Assembly (NCBI GenBank): GCA_040882505.1
Contig: JBBEBE010000002.1
Span: 248,001 to 312,000 of the forward strand
DNA: 64,000 nucleotides
DNA from: JBBEBE01 sp040882505
GTDB lineage: Bacteria > Bacteroidota > Rhodothermia > Balneolales > Balneolaceae
Direction: 5' to 3'
The number at the start of each line of letters is the position of its first letter. The first letter of the stretch is position 1. Below, piece by piece: positions 16,756 through 25,874 of the stretch. A program made the translations under genes and the position numbers. Under the pieces are notes generated by a model. It saw nothing but the letters and a program-made list of their open reading frames with translations, did not search any database and was not told the origin of the DNA.

Positions 16756-19290
16756 ATGGAATCTTTGATTCGCCTTCTCCAGCCACTCGTTTCATGGAAT
16801 GTCCGTCATCCGTGGACGGTGCTGTGTACCAGTTTGGCAACGGCACTGATCGCAGGCTTTTTTGCGATTCAGCTCAAAGTGGATACCGACATTGCCAGCT
16901 TGTTGCCGGATACCAACGAGAGCGTCCAGGCATTGAAAACCCTTCAAGCCTCGGTTGGTGGTGAAACGCCGATGCAGGTAGCCATTCGGTCCGAGAGTTT
17001 CGAAACAAATGTTGCGTTTGCTGACGACTTGGTCGAGGAGAGTCTGAAGCTTTGGGATGAACAACGGGACCGCCCATATATTTCCCGGGTAGAATTTCGT
17101 CGAGAGACGGACATTCTGAAAGACAACGCCCTCTATCTCGCAACAGACGAGGAACTCGCCGATATTGAACAGTGGCTTCAGGAGGAAATAGATGTCGCTC
17201 GTGAAGAGGCCAATCCGTTTCTGGTCGATTTCACGGATGATTTTGAAGACGAAGAGTCTGCAGAAGAGGAGAGCGATGGACGGGATTTGGCAGATTTTCG
17301 GGATACGTACATCCGGATTATTCCGTCCGAGTATCCTGTAAACGAGGATAGTACACTGATGGTCCTCGAGATGTACCCGTCAGGTTCACAGAGTGACTTG
17401 TCTTACCTGGAAGATCTGTTTGTAGCCTATGACGGATTGATTGAGGAGCTGAACCCGGCATCCTATTCACCTCATTTGGAAGTGCAGTTTGGGGGTCGAC
17501 TCAAAAGACACCTCAATGAGTTTGAATCGATCATGTCGGATGTATTCAGCAGCTTTGCCACGGGCTTTTCAAGTGTCTTGCTGCTGTTGATCTTCTATTT
17601 CGCGGTCAAAACGTATATCCACTACCGTAAAGCCGAAGACAAGGATCAGAAGCACGGGATCTTCTCTCACCTGATTCGTGCACCGCTTCCGTTGTTGGTC
17701 ATCGGTGTTCCACTACTGATCTCTCTTGCCTGGACGTTCGGGATCGCATATGGAGTACTCGGTACACTCAATACGATGACCTCTGTCCTCTTTGTGATTC
17801 TGTTTGGATTGGGGATCGATTACGGAATTCATTTCTATGCGCGATACATTGAATTGCGATCCTCGGGAATGGAGGTTACTTCGGCACTTCTGGAAGCGTA
17901 CAAGCGGACGGGAAGCGCGATTCTGGTCAGTGCCTTGACGACAGCCATGGCCCTCTATGTCTTGATTGTTGCCGATTTCCGTGGATTCTCCGAATTCGGA
18001 TTTATTTCCGGTACCGGAATTCTTCTCGCATTGGTGGCGATGCTCTTTCTCTTGCCTTCACTTCTCGTACTGTTTGAACGTTGGAATTGGATTCTGTTGA
18101 CCAGAGTTTCTCCAAAGCGGAGAATGCGTGTTCGTGTACGCCATTTCCCCTATGCACGCGGGATCTTGGTGTCTACAATTGTCCTATCCGGGTGGATATT
18201 GTGGAATACACCGGATCTTCGATTCGAGTATGAATTCTCCAATCTTGAACCGGTTTTCGAAGAGTATGAGGCCTTTCGTGAGTTTTCCCGGGGCGTGGAC
18301 GAGAGCGATCGACGCAATCCGGCATATTTGATTACAGAGAATCGCGAGGACCTGTTCGAAGTGATCGATTCCTTGAAAGCGCGTCAAAAGGCGGATCCGG
18401 AGAGCATGATTCTGGCCGTCGAATCGTTTCATGAACGATTTCCCATGGAGGAGAGTCGTATCGATGAGAAACTGATGACGATTGACAGAATCCGTGGATT
18501 GTTGAACCATTCATTTATTCGGGACCAGGAGAGTGAAGATCTGGACCTTCTGCGTCGTGCAGCACAGACCAGGGATCCACTGGAATTGGAGGATATTCCA
18601 TCGTACGTGTTGAACCGTTTTTTGGATCGGAGTGGGGAGCCGGGTCTTTTTGTCGTGGTCTATCCCGATGAAGGGTTGTCTGACGGCCGTCGATCCATTG
18701 CATTCAAGGAGGAAATTGGAGAAGTAACGACTTCGTCAGGACGAGTCTATCATGCCGGCAGTACGTCCATTGTGGCTGCTGAAATGCTCGATTTGATGAT
18801 CGAAGAGAGTCCATTCATGGTTGGCGCAACATTGCTGATCGTTGTACTTTTCATGTTCTATTCTTTTCGATCTGTTCGTTGGGCCATGATTGCCTTGGTC
18901 CCTCTGCTGGTTGGTTTTCTTTCACTGTTTGGGTGGATGCTGGTTTTTGGTCTTACCTTCAACTTTTACAACCTGGTCGTGTTACCAGCCATTCTTGGAA
19001 TCGGGTGTGACAATGGGGTTCATATTGCGTCTCGATACCGGGAGGAGGGGAGAAGTCAGATGTGGGAGGTACTCCTGAGTACAGGCCAACACATCTCGAT
19101 GGGATCGTTGACGACCATGCTTGGTTTTGCCGGCCTTCTTTTTACGGACCATCCCGGTTTGCAATCGATCGGAGTCATGGCGGTCTTGGGAATCGGGATG
19201 ACACTATTGACGGCGTTGACACTTCTTCCTGCACTTGTCCAGTACCTGGAGAGCCGGGGTCATCTGCGGTATGGCAACCGGTTGTCATGA
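16756..19290 (+). CDS. MMPL/RND-family transporter, HpnN-like
   Basis: An 844-residue inner-membrane protein with two homologous halves. TM1 is at about 15-38, followed by a large acidic periplasmic domain (about 40-260) and five more helices (about 265-440). TM7 near 465 is followed by a second periplasmic domain (about 490-680) and the last five helices. Conserved blocks include the TM4-like FVILFGLGIDYGIHF and its partner ILGIGCDNGVHIASRY, whose acidic residues are proposed proton-relay sites. Size and topology match HpnN transporters, which move hopanoids to the outer membrane; other MMPL proteins export lipids or drugs. It overlaps recO by 4 bases. Confidence 0.85.
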   Translation: MESLIRLLQPLVSWNVRHPWTVLCTSLATALIAGFFAIQLKVDTDIASLLPDTNESVQALKTLQASVGGETPMQVAIRSESFETNVAFADDLVEESLKLWDEQRDRPYISRVEFRRETDILKDNALYLATDEELADIEQWLQEEIDVAREEANPFLVDFTDDFEDEESAEEESDGRDLADFRDTYIRIIPSEYPVNEDSTLMVLEMYPSGSQSDLSYLEDLFVAYDGLIEELNPASYSPHLEVQFGGRLKRHLNEFESIMSDVFSSFATGFSSVLLLLIFYFAVKTYIHYRKAEDKDQKHGIFSHLIRAPLPLLVIGVPLLISLAWTFGIAYGVLGTLNTMTSVLFVILFGLGIDYGIHFYARYIELRSSGMEVTSALLEAYKRTGSAILVSALTTAMALYVLIVADFRGFSEFGFISGTGILLALVAMLFLLPSLLVLFERWNWILLTRVSPKRRMRVRVRHFPYARGILVSTIVLSGWILWNTPDLRFEYEFSNLEPVFEEYEAFREFSRGVDESDRRNPAYLITENREDLFEVIDSLKARQKADPESMILAVESFHERFPMEESRIDEKLMTIDRIRGLLNHSFIRDQESEDLDLLRRAAQTRDPLELEDIPSYVLNRFLDRSGEPGLFVVVYPDEGLSDGRRSIAFKEEIGEVTTSSGRVYHAGSTSIVAAEMLDLMIEESPFMVGATLLIVVLFMFYSFRSVRWAMIALVPLLVGFLSLFGWMLVFGLTFNFYNLVVLPAILGIGCDNGVHIASRYREEGRSQMWEVLLSTGQHISMGSLTTMLGFAGLLFTDHPGLQSIGVMAVLGIGMTLLTALTLLPALVQYLESRGHLRYGNRLS

Positions 19291-20021
19291 CGATTTCCGA
19301 TGAACTTATTTTGTTGCGAAGGACAGAGTTTCGGGAATCGAGTCTAATTGTGACGGCTCTGTCGCAACATCACGGAAAAATGGCCCTTATCGCAAAAGGT
19401 GTGCGGAAACCCAAGAGCTCTTGGGGCGGCTTGTTACAGGTCGGGCAAATCCTGACCGCACAGATGATCGTAAAACCGACGCGTTCGGTTCAACTTCTTA
19501 CGGATGTAACTCGTGCCGTCCGGCTGGATTCATTATCAGTCGAGATCGAGAAAATGGCGGTCATGATGAGCTTGATGGAGTTGTTGGATCAACTCCTTCA
19601 TGAAGGGGAGATCAACGAACCGGTCTATCTGTTTGCCCGTGACGTTTTGGTATGGATGGAAAATGAACCCACGATGGAATCCTCTCTATTTCCATACTTA
19701 CAGCTTCGTTTGGTCCAATTGAGTGGTTTGGAAATGCAGGTCGATCAGGAGTTGGCAGATGGAATGGATGGATATCTCAATATTGAAAGTGGACGGTTGT
19801 CGGCCGAAGCCGAGACCACTCACGCCATGAGACTCACAGCATTGCAGCAGACTTTTTTGCGTCGTGCCATTGAATTCGGAAATCGACGACTCTTTTCCCT
19901 TGGTATGAGTTCGAAGGAGGCACGAGGACTGATTCAGGTACTCGATCGATATTTTGGTTATCATCTGGAGGGGATACGTCCTCGAAAATCTGATGTTGTG
20001 TTCGAACAGATCTTTAAATGA
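19287..20021 (+). CDS. recO: DNA repair protein RecO
   Basis: A 244-residue protein. The start is ATG 19287, overlapping the transporter stop by 4 bases; longer frames upstream are transporter shadow. The N-terminal OB-fold region matches the family (ELILLRRTEFRESSLIVTALSQHHGKMALIAKG), and a helical C-terminal domain follows. RecO loads RecA onto SSB-coated DNA with RecR and RecF in gap repair. No zinc-finger cysteines are visible, as in many RecO proteins. It overlaps the next gene by 4 bases. Confidence 0.9.
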   Translation: MTISDELILLRRTEFRESSLIVTALSQHHGKMALIAKGVRKPKSSWGGLLQVGQILTAQMIVKPTRSVQLLTDVTRAVRLDSLSVEIEKMAVMMSLMELLDQLLHEGEINEPVYLFARDVLVWMENEPTMESSLFPYLQLRLVQLSGLEMQVDQELADGMDGYLNIESGRLSAEAETTHAMRLTALQQTFLRRAIEFGNRRLFSLGMSSKEARGLIQVLDRYFGYHLEGIRPRKSDVVFEQIFK

Positions 20022-21523
20022 GCAAACGACGAGAACATATATTGTGGGGAGTGATCCTTCTGCTGACCGGAGTTGTGATCGGGATGTGGTTCTCCGGTAT
20101 GCCGTCAAGCAACGAGGATCACGCGGAAGTTCGTGTTACGGAGTTGACGCGTGCGCGTGTGACCGATGGAAGAGAGTATTCCGGTGCGGATGATCTGTCG
20201 ATTCGTTTTGACCGTATTGCATCAGAAGTGACTCCATCCGTTGTCTTTATCGAGACGACGGTTCAGATGGATCGCCGAAGAGACGAATCGAGCGATTCGA
20301 ATGAGAATCCCGGACTATGGGATCGATTGATGCCTCAACGCGCAAGAATGGCCGGATCGGGTGTGGTCCTGAATGAAGACGGATATATTCTGACAAATCA
20401 CCATGTCATTGATGCCGCTGTACAGAACGGCATACAAGTTACGCTGTCTGACAAGCGAAGTTATCCCGCCCGACTGGTTGGATCGGATCCCAGTACGGAT
20501 TTGGCTGTATTGCGTATCGATGCCGATCAGTTGAAACCGATTGTCATGGGAGATTCTGATCGTATCCGCATCGGTGAGTGGGTTCTCGCCATCGGTAATC
20601 CATTTCGACTACGATCAACCGTAACGGCAGGAATTGTAAGTGCACTCGGCCGGGATGTTCAGATCATCAATGATGATCTTCGTATTGAAAGTTTCATACA
20701 GACTGATGCCGCCATCAATCGCGGCAATTCAGGAGGCGCTCTTGTCAACACACGGAGTGAATTGATCGGGATCAATACAGCCATTGCAACACAGAGCGGG
20801 ACCTACCAGGGGTATGGATTTGCAGTTCCCGTAAATTTGGCTGTCAAGGTGGCTCGGGATCTGATCGAATTTGGAGAAACTCGACGCGGGATGTTGGGTG
20901 TAACCATTGAGTCGGTGAACCATGCGATCGCTCGTGATCTGGGTATTGACGAAATTGCAGGAGTGATGGTTGCCCAGGTCCTTCCGGGAAGTGGAGCAAG
21001 TATGGCAGGACTGCAGCGAAGGGATGTGGTTTTACAGGTCAACGGACAGGATGTCAATGAAGCGAATCAATTGCAGGAGAAGGTTGCTCTTTTCCGGCCT
21101 GGTGACATGGTCGAGTTGAGTGTCTGGCGCTCGGGACGAAAGTTGCGTGTGGACGTAACTCTCCAGGAGCTGGAACGACGGGAAGAATCGGATGCCTCGG
21201 AAGAGTCAACGCTCCCTTTGGAAGCTCCCGGGATCGAAGAGATCCATTTCAAACCGGGATTTTCACTCTTGGAACACCCGGATATCGAGGGTGGAGATCG
21301 CCCCATGCTCTATGTGAGTCGGGTTATTCCAGGATCAATGGCTTGGAACAGAGGGTTGCGACCGGACGTTCAACTGACGGAGGTCAATGGGACTCCATTG
21401 GGATCTCTGGCTCATGCTGCATCGGTAATTCGGAGATCTATTTCCAACCAGGAGCTGTTGAGGTTGAAAATCGAGACTCCGGATGGGGTCTCGGCACACG
21501 TCATCATAGAAACGAAAGAGTAG
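20018..21523 (+). CDS. HtrA/DegP-type serine protease with PDZ domains
   Basis: A 501-residue periplasmic protease anchored by an N-terminal membrane helix (about 8-27) instead of a cleaved signal. The trypsin-like domain carries a full catalytic triad: H129 in TNHHVID, D161 in STDLAVLRI and S238 in GNSGGAL. One clear PDZ domain follows at about 285-375 (GVMVAQVLPGSGASMAGL); a second, more divergent one at about 405-490 contains LYVSRVIPGSMAWNRGL. HtrA proteins degrade or refold damaged envelope proteins. It overlaps recO by 4 bases and precedes a lipoprotein gene. Confidence 0.93.
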   Translation: MSKRREHILWGVILLLTGVVIGMWFSGMPSSNEDHAEVRVTELTRARVTDGREYSGADDLSIRFDRIASEVTPSVVFIETTVQMDRRRDESSDSNENPGLWDRLMPQRARMAGSGVVLNEDGYILTNHHVIDAAVQNGIQVTLSDKRSYPARLVGSDPSTDLAVLRIDADQLKPIVMGDSDRIRIGEWVLAIGNPFRLRSTVTAGIVSALGRDVQIINDDLRIESFIQTDAAINRGNSGGALVNTRSELIGINTAIATQSGTYQGYGFAVPVNLAVKVARDLIEFGETRRGMLGVTIESVNHAIARDLGIDEIAGVMVAQVLPGSGASMAGLQRRDVVLQVNGQDVNEANQLQEKVALFRPGDMVELSVWRSGRKLRVDVTLQELERREESDASEESTLPLEAPGIEEIHFKPGFSLLEHPDIEGGDRPMLYVSRVIPGSMAWNRGLRPDVQLTEVNGTPLGSLAHAASVIRRSISNQELLRLKIETPDGVSAHVIIETKE

Positions 21524-21537
21524 GACGGAGGAGTCGA

Positions 21538-22086
21538 TTGAAATCAATTGTCATTTCGGGATTTGCATGTCTTTTATTGACAAGTGGAATGCTTTCATGT
21601 GCAACAAGCGATCCGGTGCTGGAATCGAGTGAAGAGGTGGAGACAGAGCGTGATCGGTCCGGTGAGATGATCTATCCGGAATGGTTTGAGCCCGGTATCG
21701 AGGGAAGGATGGCTAGTGGCGAGTTAATCGGGTATGGACGGGCCGTCGCGACAAGTGGAGAGCGATCCTACGGTCTTGCACAAGAGCAAGCACTCGGAGG
21801 TCTTAGGTACCGTATCGATCGCATGTTGGAGGAGAAGTCGGACTCACTCTCTCCCCATTGGACCGGAGCCGGTTCGTTGAGTGCTTCCCTGCGTTCGGCT
21901 GTTGCCAATTTGGACCTGTCGGAGGTGACGTGGCGTTCCAGTCAATTGGAGGGAGTGGATGAATGGGACAATGTTGTGGTTCATGTGGTGGAGGCCAGAA
22001 TTTCTGTTGAAGACGTGGAGATGCAACTTCAATCGGCCCTGGAATCACTTCCCGTTCACGAGCTGTTCAACTCTGTATCCGAATAG
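21538..22086 (+). CDS. Lipoprotein with LPP20-like domain
   Basis: A 182-residue predicted outer-membrane lipoprotein. The start is TTG 21538, placed four to five bases after GGAGGAG; it gives a lipoprotein signal with Cys 21 in GMLSC. After an acidic linker, YPEWFEP and GELIGYGRAVATS followed by an alanine-rich helix (QEQALGGLRYRIDRML) resemble LPP20 domains, which occur in lipoproteins of unknown function. It is the last gene of the run that begins at tolC and is followed by a strong terminator. The domain call is tentative; the lipoprotein nature is well supported. Confidence 0.72.
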   Translation: MKSIVISGFACLLLTSGMLSCATSDPVLESSEEVETERDRSGEMIYPEWFEPGIEGRMASGELIGYGRAVATSGERSYGLAQEQALGGLRYRIDRMLEEKSDSLSPHWTGAGSLSASLRSAVANLDLSEVTWRSSQLEGVDEWDNVVVHVVEARISVEDVEMQLQSALESLPVHELFNSVSE

Positions 22087-22132
22087 GATCAGAGTGCTTG
22101 ACGGATTGTGAATGGATTTGAATGTATTGGAC

Positions 22133-22171
22133 AAAAAAAGGCGCCCCCGGATTCCGAGTGGCGCCTTTTTT
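22133..22171. terminator. Bidirectional terminator between the lipoprotein gene and icd
   Basis: AAAAAAAGGCGCC and GGCGCCTTTTTT are inverted repeats around a 14-base loop. Each strand ends in a T-run, so the hairpin can stop transcription from the plus-strand tolC-to-lipoprotein run and from the minus-strand icd gene, which converge here. Confidence 0.9.
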
Positions 22172-22198
22172 ATATCGTGATGCGGAATGAAAGATGGA

Positions 22199-23446
22199 TC
22201 ACATTCCGGCAATGATTTCGTCACCGAATTCCGAGCACTTGAGCAGTGTCGCACCCTTCATCAGTCGTTCAAAATCGTAGGTCACTCGTTGGTTAGAGAT
22301 CGCTTTTTCGATTCCTGATTCGATCAGGTCGGCGGCTTCGTTCCATCCCAAGTGACGGAGCATCATCACACCAGAGAGAATCAGAGAGCCAGGATTCACT
22401 TTGTCTTGTCCGGCATACTTCGGCGCTGTTCCGTGGGTTGCTTCAAATACAGCAATTCCACTCTCGTAGTTGATATTGGCACCCGGAGCAATTCCGATTC
22501 CGCCCACACAGGCTGCCAGAGCGTCGGAGATGTAGTCACCGTTCAGGTTCATGGTAGCGATCACATCGTACTCGTTCGGACGGGTAAGAATCTGTTGCAG
22601 GAAGGCATCTGCAATCACATCTTTGACAACAATTCCATTTGGAAGCTCACACCACGGGCCACCATCGATCTCTTTGGCGTCGTATTCTCGCTTGGCCAGT
22701 TCGTAGCCCCAATTTTTAAAGCTGCCCTCGGTAAACTTCATGATGTTCCCCTTGTGTACGAGGGTCACACTCTTGCGACCTTGCTCGATCGCATACTCGA
22801 TGGCGGAACGAACCAGTCGTTCGGTCCCTTCAATGGAGATCGGCTTGATACCGAGGGAGGAGGTCTCCGGGAAACGGATGTTTTTCACTCCCAACTCCTG
22901 GATAAGGAAGTTTTTCAACTTCGTATTCTCGTCTGTTCCTGTTTGGTACTCGATCCCGGCATAGATGTCTTCGGTATTCTCACGGAAGATGACCATGTCG
23001 GTCTTTTCCGGTTCCCGTACCGGGCTGGGAGTTCCCTTGAAATATTTGACCGGTCGTACACAAGCGTAGAGGTCCAGCTTTTGGCGAATGGCAACATTCA
23101 GAGAGCGGAATCCACCACCAACGGGTGTGGTCAATGGACCTTTGATGCCGACTTTGTACTGTTCGAACGCTTTCAATGTGTCGTTCGGCAGCCAGTCGTC
23201 ATTTCCGTAGAAGTCCACAGCTTTTTCACCGGCGTAAACTTCAAACCAATTGATTTTCTTTTTTCCGTCGTATGCTTTCTCAACTGCCGTATCGAGTACT
23301 TTTTTCATGGCAGGAGTGATGTCAACGCCAATTCCGTCTCCCTCGATGTAGGGGATAATGGGTTGATTACCGACTTTGAGCGTGTCGTCGGATTTTTTTT
23401 CAATGACATCGCCGGTATCGGGTGCATTCAATTTGTCAAAGCTCAT
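22199..23446 (-). CDS. icd: NADP-dependent isocitrate dehydrogenase
   Basis: A 415-residue TCA-cycle enzyme converting isocitrate to 2-oxoglutarate. It closely follows the E. coli-type family: the substrate loop RSLNVAIRQ carries the serine that AceK phosphorylates in enterics, and RPVKYFKGTPSPV follows. The coenzyme site has GTAPKYAGQDKVNPGS with the Lys-Tyr pair, and later YDFER with tyrosine and arginine, which specify NADP+. It is transcribed alone on the minus strand. A short GC-rich inverted repeat lies in its leader region. Confidence 0.97.
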   Translation of the reverse strand: MSFDKLNAPDTGDVIEKKSDDTLKVGNQPIIPYIEGDGIGVDITPAMKKVLDTAVEKAYDGKKKINWFEVYAGEKAVDFYGNDDWLPNDTLKAFEQYKVGIKGPLTTPVGGGFRSLNVAIRQKLDLYACVRPVKYFKGTPSPVREPEKTDMVIFRENTEDIYAGIEYQTGTDENTKLKNFLIQELGVKNIRFPETSSLGIKPISIEGTERLVRSAIEYAIEQGRKSVTLVHKGNIMKFTEGSFKNWGYELAKREYDAKEIDGGPWCELPNGIVVKDVIADAFLQQILTRPNEYDVIATMNLNGDYISDALAACVGGIGIAPGANINYESGIAVFEATHGTAPKYAGQDKVNPGSLILSGVMMLRHLGWNEAADLIESGIEKAISNQRVTYDFERLMKGATLLKCSEFGDEIIAGM

Positions 23447-23514
23447 GTGTGCCTGCTTTTGAGGTTAAAAATCTCGGTTAAAATAGTGATTTATGGTCTT
23501 TTATGCACAGCAAA

Positions 23515-23534
23515 CCCCGGATCTATTCCCGGGG
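23515..23534. repeat. Inverted repeat CCCCGG/CCGGGG upstream of icd
   Basis: A 6-bp GC-only stem with an 8-base loop lies about 70 bases upstream of the icd start. There is no T-run on either side, so it is not a terminator. It may be a leader hairpin or protein site; chance is also possible. Confidence 0.3.
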
Positions 23535-23673
23535 AACGCCGACTAAACATTGGGGTGTTCTTTGATTATATTTCGCTATCGAAGTTCTGGATTGACACGA
23601 ATCGGGTGGGTGACGTTTCTCGTCAATCTGTAAACGGACTCACTTACAACGTATCACTCGGAGGGAGGGTGAC

Positions 23674-23880
23674 ATGATCAAGCCGATGTTCGGACATCGT
23701 CCGAAGCCCAAACGATTCGAACTACCGCTCCGATATCATAATCCGGAGAAGGAGTTGCCTCGTTCGGAACGAATCCGCATTGAACGACCCGATCGGGCTC
23801 GTCACGAGGGGCAACCCCGACGTGTTCTGGTCTATGCCGGTCTACTCTTATTCGTTTTTTGGGTCATTTCCCGGTTGTAG
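23674..23880 (+). CDS. Small protein with C-terminal membrane anchor, upstream of mutL
   Basis: A 68-residue protein. It has a strong ribosome site, GGAGGGAGGG, shortly before ATG 23674. The N-terminal two thirds are very basic (MFGHRPKPKRFELPLRYHNPEKE, many Arg), and the C-terminus is one hydrophobic helix (VYAGLLLFVFWVISRL), so the protein would be tail-anchored with a cytoplasmic basic domain. The RYHNPEKE pattern recalls small uncharacterised proteins seen near mutL in Bacteroidota, a recollection I could not check. mutL starts 57 bases downstream. Confidence 0.72.
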   Translation: MIKPMFGHRPKPKRFELPLRYHNPEKELPRSERIRIERPDRARHEGQPRRVLVYAGLLLFVFWVISRL

Positions 23881-23936
23881 CGTCCGGTTCGACCCGATGG
23901 AGTCTGCAGGATGTAATTTGGTAGAAGGAGGAGTCA

Positions 23937-25793
23937 TTGGAGTCGATAATCAAGCGAATGCCACCCGAGCTGGCGAACAAGATTGCCGCAGGCGAGGTGG
24001 TCGAACGACCCGCTTCCGTTGTTCGTGAACTGTTGGACAATGCCATTGATGCCGGTGCTACCGAGATTCATGTCTCTGTCGAGAAGGCAGGCCGCCAGCT
24101 GATTCAAGTCGTGGACGATGGGGCAGGAATGGGGATGGAAGATTTGCCACTCTGCTTCGAACAGCACGCGACGTCAAAGGTGAAAAGGGTCGAGGATCTT
24201 TTCCGGATTTCTACTCTCGGATTTCGCGGAGAGGCCATGGCGTCCATTGCAAGCATTGCCGATGTAGAGGTCAAAAGCCGGAGACACGAAGAGGATAGCG
24301 GTGTCTACTATCATATCGAAGGCGGCGTGGAGCGTGCACTGGAACCGGCTCCTGTGCCTCCCGGGACACGTGTTTTGGTTCGGCGACTCTTCTACAATGT
24401 ACCGGCACGCCGACAGTTTCTAAAGACAGATGCGACCGAACTTCGACACATTGTTCGATCGACTCAGGCCGCCGCTTTGGCACACCCCGACATCCGTTTT
24501 TCGCTGGAGTCGGACGGGGAGCGTTTGTGGGACCTTCCGGCGGGTGATCTGCGGGATCGAGTCGTTCACTTGTATGGATCGACCTATCGGCAGAGTTTGA
24601 TACCGTTTCAAGAGAAGACGTCAACACTTGAGATCCACGGATTCCTTTCGGACCCGGCGTTGGCCAAGAGAAGTCGTGGTGAGCAATTCCTTTTTGTCAA
24701 TGGGCGTCCCGTACGTCATCGCTACCTGACCCACCTGATTCTGTCACTCTACGAAAAAGCGACGGGTGAACGGTCCTATCCATTTTTTGCGCTTTTTCTG
24801 CAGACCGATCCGTCCAGGGTCGATGTAAATGTGCATCCTGCAAAACTGGAAGTAAAATTCAATGACGAAAAGAGTGTGGTTCAGTTGACTCGATCGGTTC
24901 TGAAACACGCACTTTTTCACTATCTGAATGTTCCGGATCAGAGCGAAGAGCCCATACGTTCGGAGTTGAACCGGGCGTTTCGCCCCGGGCAGCTGGAGGG
25001 GGTCATTCGGGAGCGTGAACGTACACATGGTGGGGACGCTGGAACGATGCAATTTTCGAATGGGGGAAGTCCTGATCGGATCTTGAGTCCAACAGATGAT
25101 GAGCGGGCCAATGTTGAGTTTCCGTCACGGATCAATTTTTTGGAGTCGAAGGAGAACGGGTCGGGAATGACGGGCCAAACACAAGGCCGGTCGGAACAGA
25201 TGCAGGAGGATGAACGGATCGACTCGTCCCGAGTATTTTGGCAACTTCACCAGCGATATATATTGAGTCAGACGCGGAGTGGACTCTGTATTGTGCACCA
25301 AAAGCGGGCACATATGAGGATTCTTTTCGAGAAGGCCCTTCTGGCAACAGAGATGGCGATTCCGGGAACGCAACAACTGCTTTTCTCTCAAACCATTCAA
25401 CTCTCTGCCAGTGACTTTGTACTTTTGAAAGAGTTGGCTCCCCTGATGAATCAAATGGGGTTTTCGATTCAGTTGATGAGCGGTCATACGGTGATGGTAC
25501 AAGGAGTCCCGTCGGATATTGATGTAGGAGACGAGCAACGGGTTGTCCCTCAGATCCTTCAGTCGTATCGTGAGCTGGATCGTGCAATCGATTTGGATGC
25601 CCGTCGAAAAGTTGCGGCGGCCTTTGCTTCACGAGCATCCATCGATGTTGGCCGGAGACTGGAGGAAGAAGAGATGGAACATTTGATGGATCAGCTATTC
25701 GCCTGTGAAGAGCCGTATGAAGATCCGTTTGGGAAAAAGACACTCTACTACCTGTCGATGGACGATGTTGCTCGTCGATTCGGGACGCCGTGA
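23937..25793 (+). CDS. mutL: DNA mismatch repair protein MutL
   Basis: A 618-residue protein starting at TTG 23937 four bases after GGAGGAG. The GHKL ATPase domain (about 1-210) is intact: ELLDNAIDAGA, DDGAGM, QHATSK, FRGEAMASI and GTRVLVRRLF. The transducer domain follows (FVNGRPVRHR, VDVNVHPAKLEVKF). After a variable linker, the C-terminal dimerisation domain has HQKRAHMR at 454-461 where endonuclease-type MutL has DQHAxHER, and DPFGKK (from 596) where CPHGRP is expected. The metal-binding residues of the nicking site are therefore missing. It should still couple MutS recognition to downstream steps. Confidence 0.96.
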   Translation: MESIIKRMPPELANKIAAGEVVERPASVVRELLDNAIDAGATEIHVSVEKAGRQLIQVVDDGAGMGMEDLPLCFEQHATSKVKRVEDLFRISTLGFRGEAMASIASIADVEVKSRRHEEDSGVYYHIEGGVERALEPAPVPPGTRVLVRRLFYNVPARRQFLKTDATELRHIVRSTQAAALAHPDIRFSLESDGERLWDLPAGDLRDRVVHLYGSTYRQSLIPFQEKTSTLEIHGFLSDPALAKRSRGEQFLFVNGRPVRHRYLTHLILSLYEKATGERSYPFFALFLQTDPSRVDVNVHPAKLEVKFNDEKSVVQLTRSVLKHALFHYLNVPDQSEEPIRSELNRAFRPGQLEGVIRERERTHGGDAGTMQFSNGGSPDRILSPTDDERANVEFPSRINFLESKENGSGMTGQTQGRSEQMQEDERIDSSRVFWQLHQRYILSQTRSGLCIVHQKRAHMRILFEKALLATEMAIPGTQQLLFSQTIQLSASDFVLLKELAPLMNQMGFSIQLMSGHTVMVQGVPSDIDVGDEQRVVPQILQSYRELDRAIDLDARRKVAAAFASRASIDVGRRLEEEEMEHLMDQLFACEEPYEDPFGKKTLYYLSMDDVARRFGTP

Positions 25794-25874
25794 TCTGACC
25801 GACAGATCCGGTTTTTGATGATGTAGGATATGCACGATTGGCTGTTGGGTCAATCCCGGTAGATTGGAGATGCC

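Noticed and set aside
22352..23677. 441-codon open frame on the plus strand
   Set aside because: Antisense to icd, a clear full-length gene; low-complexity translation without a ribosome site.
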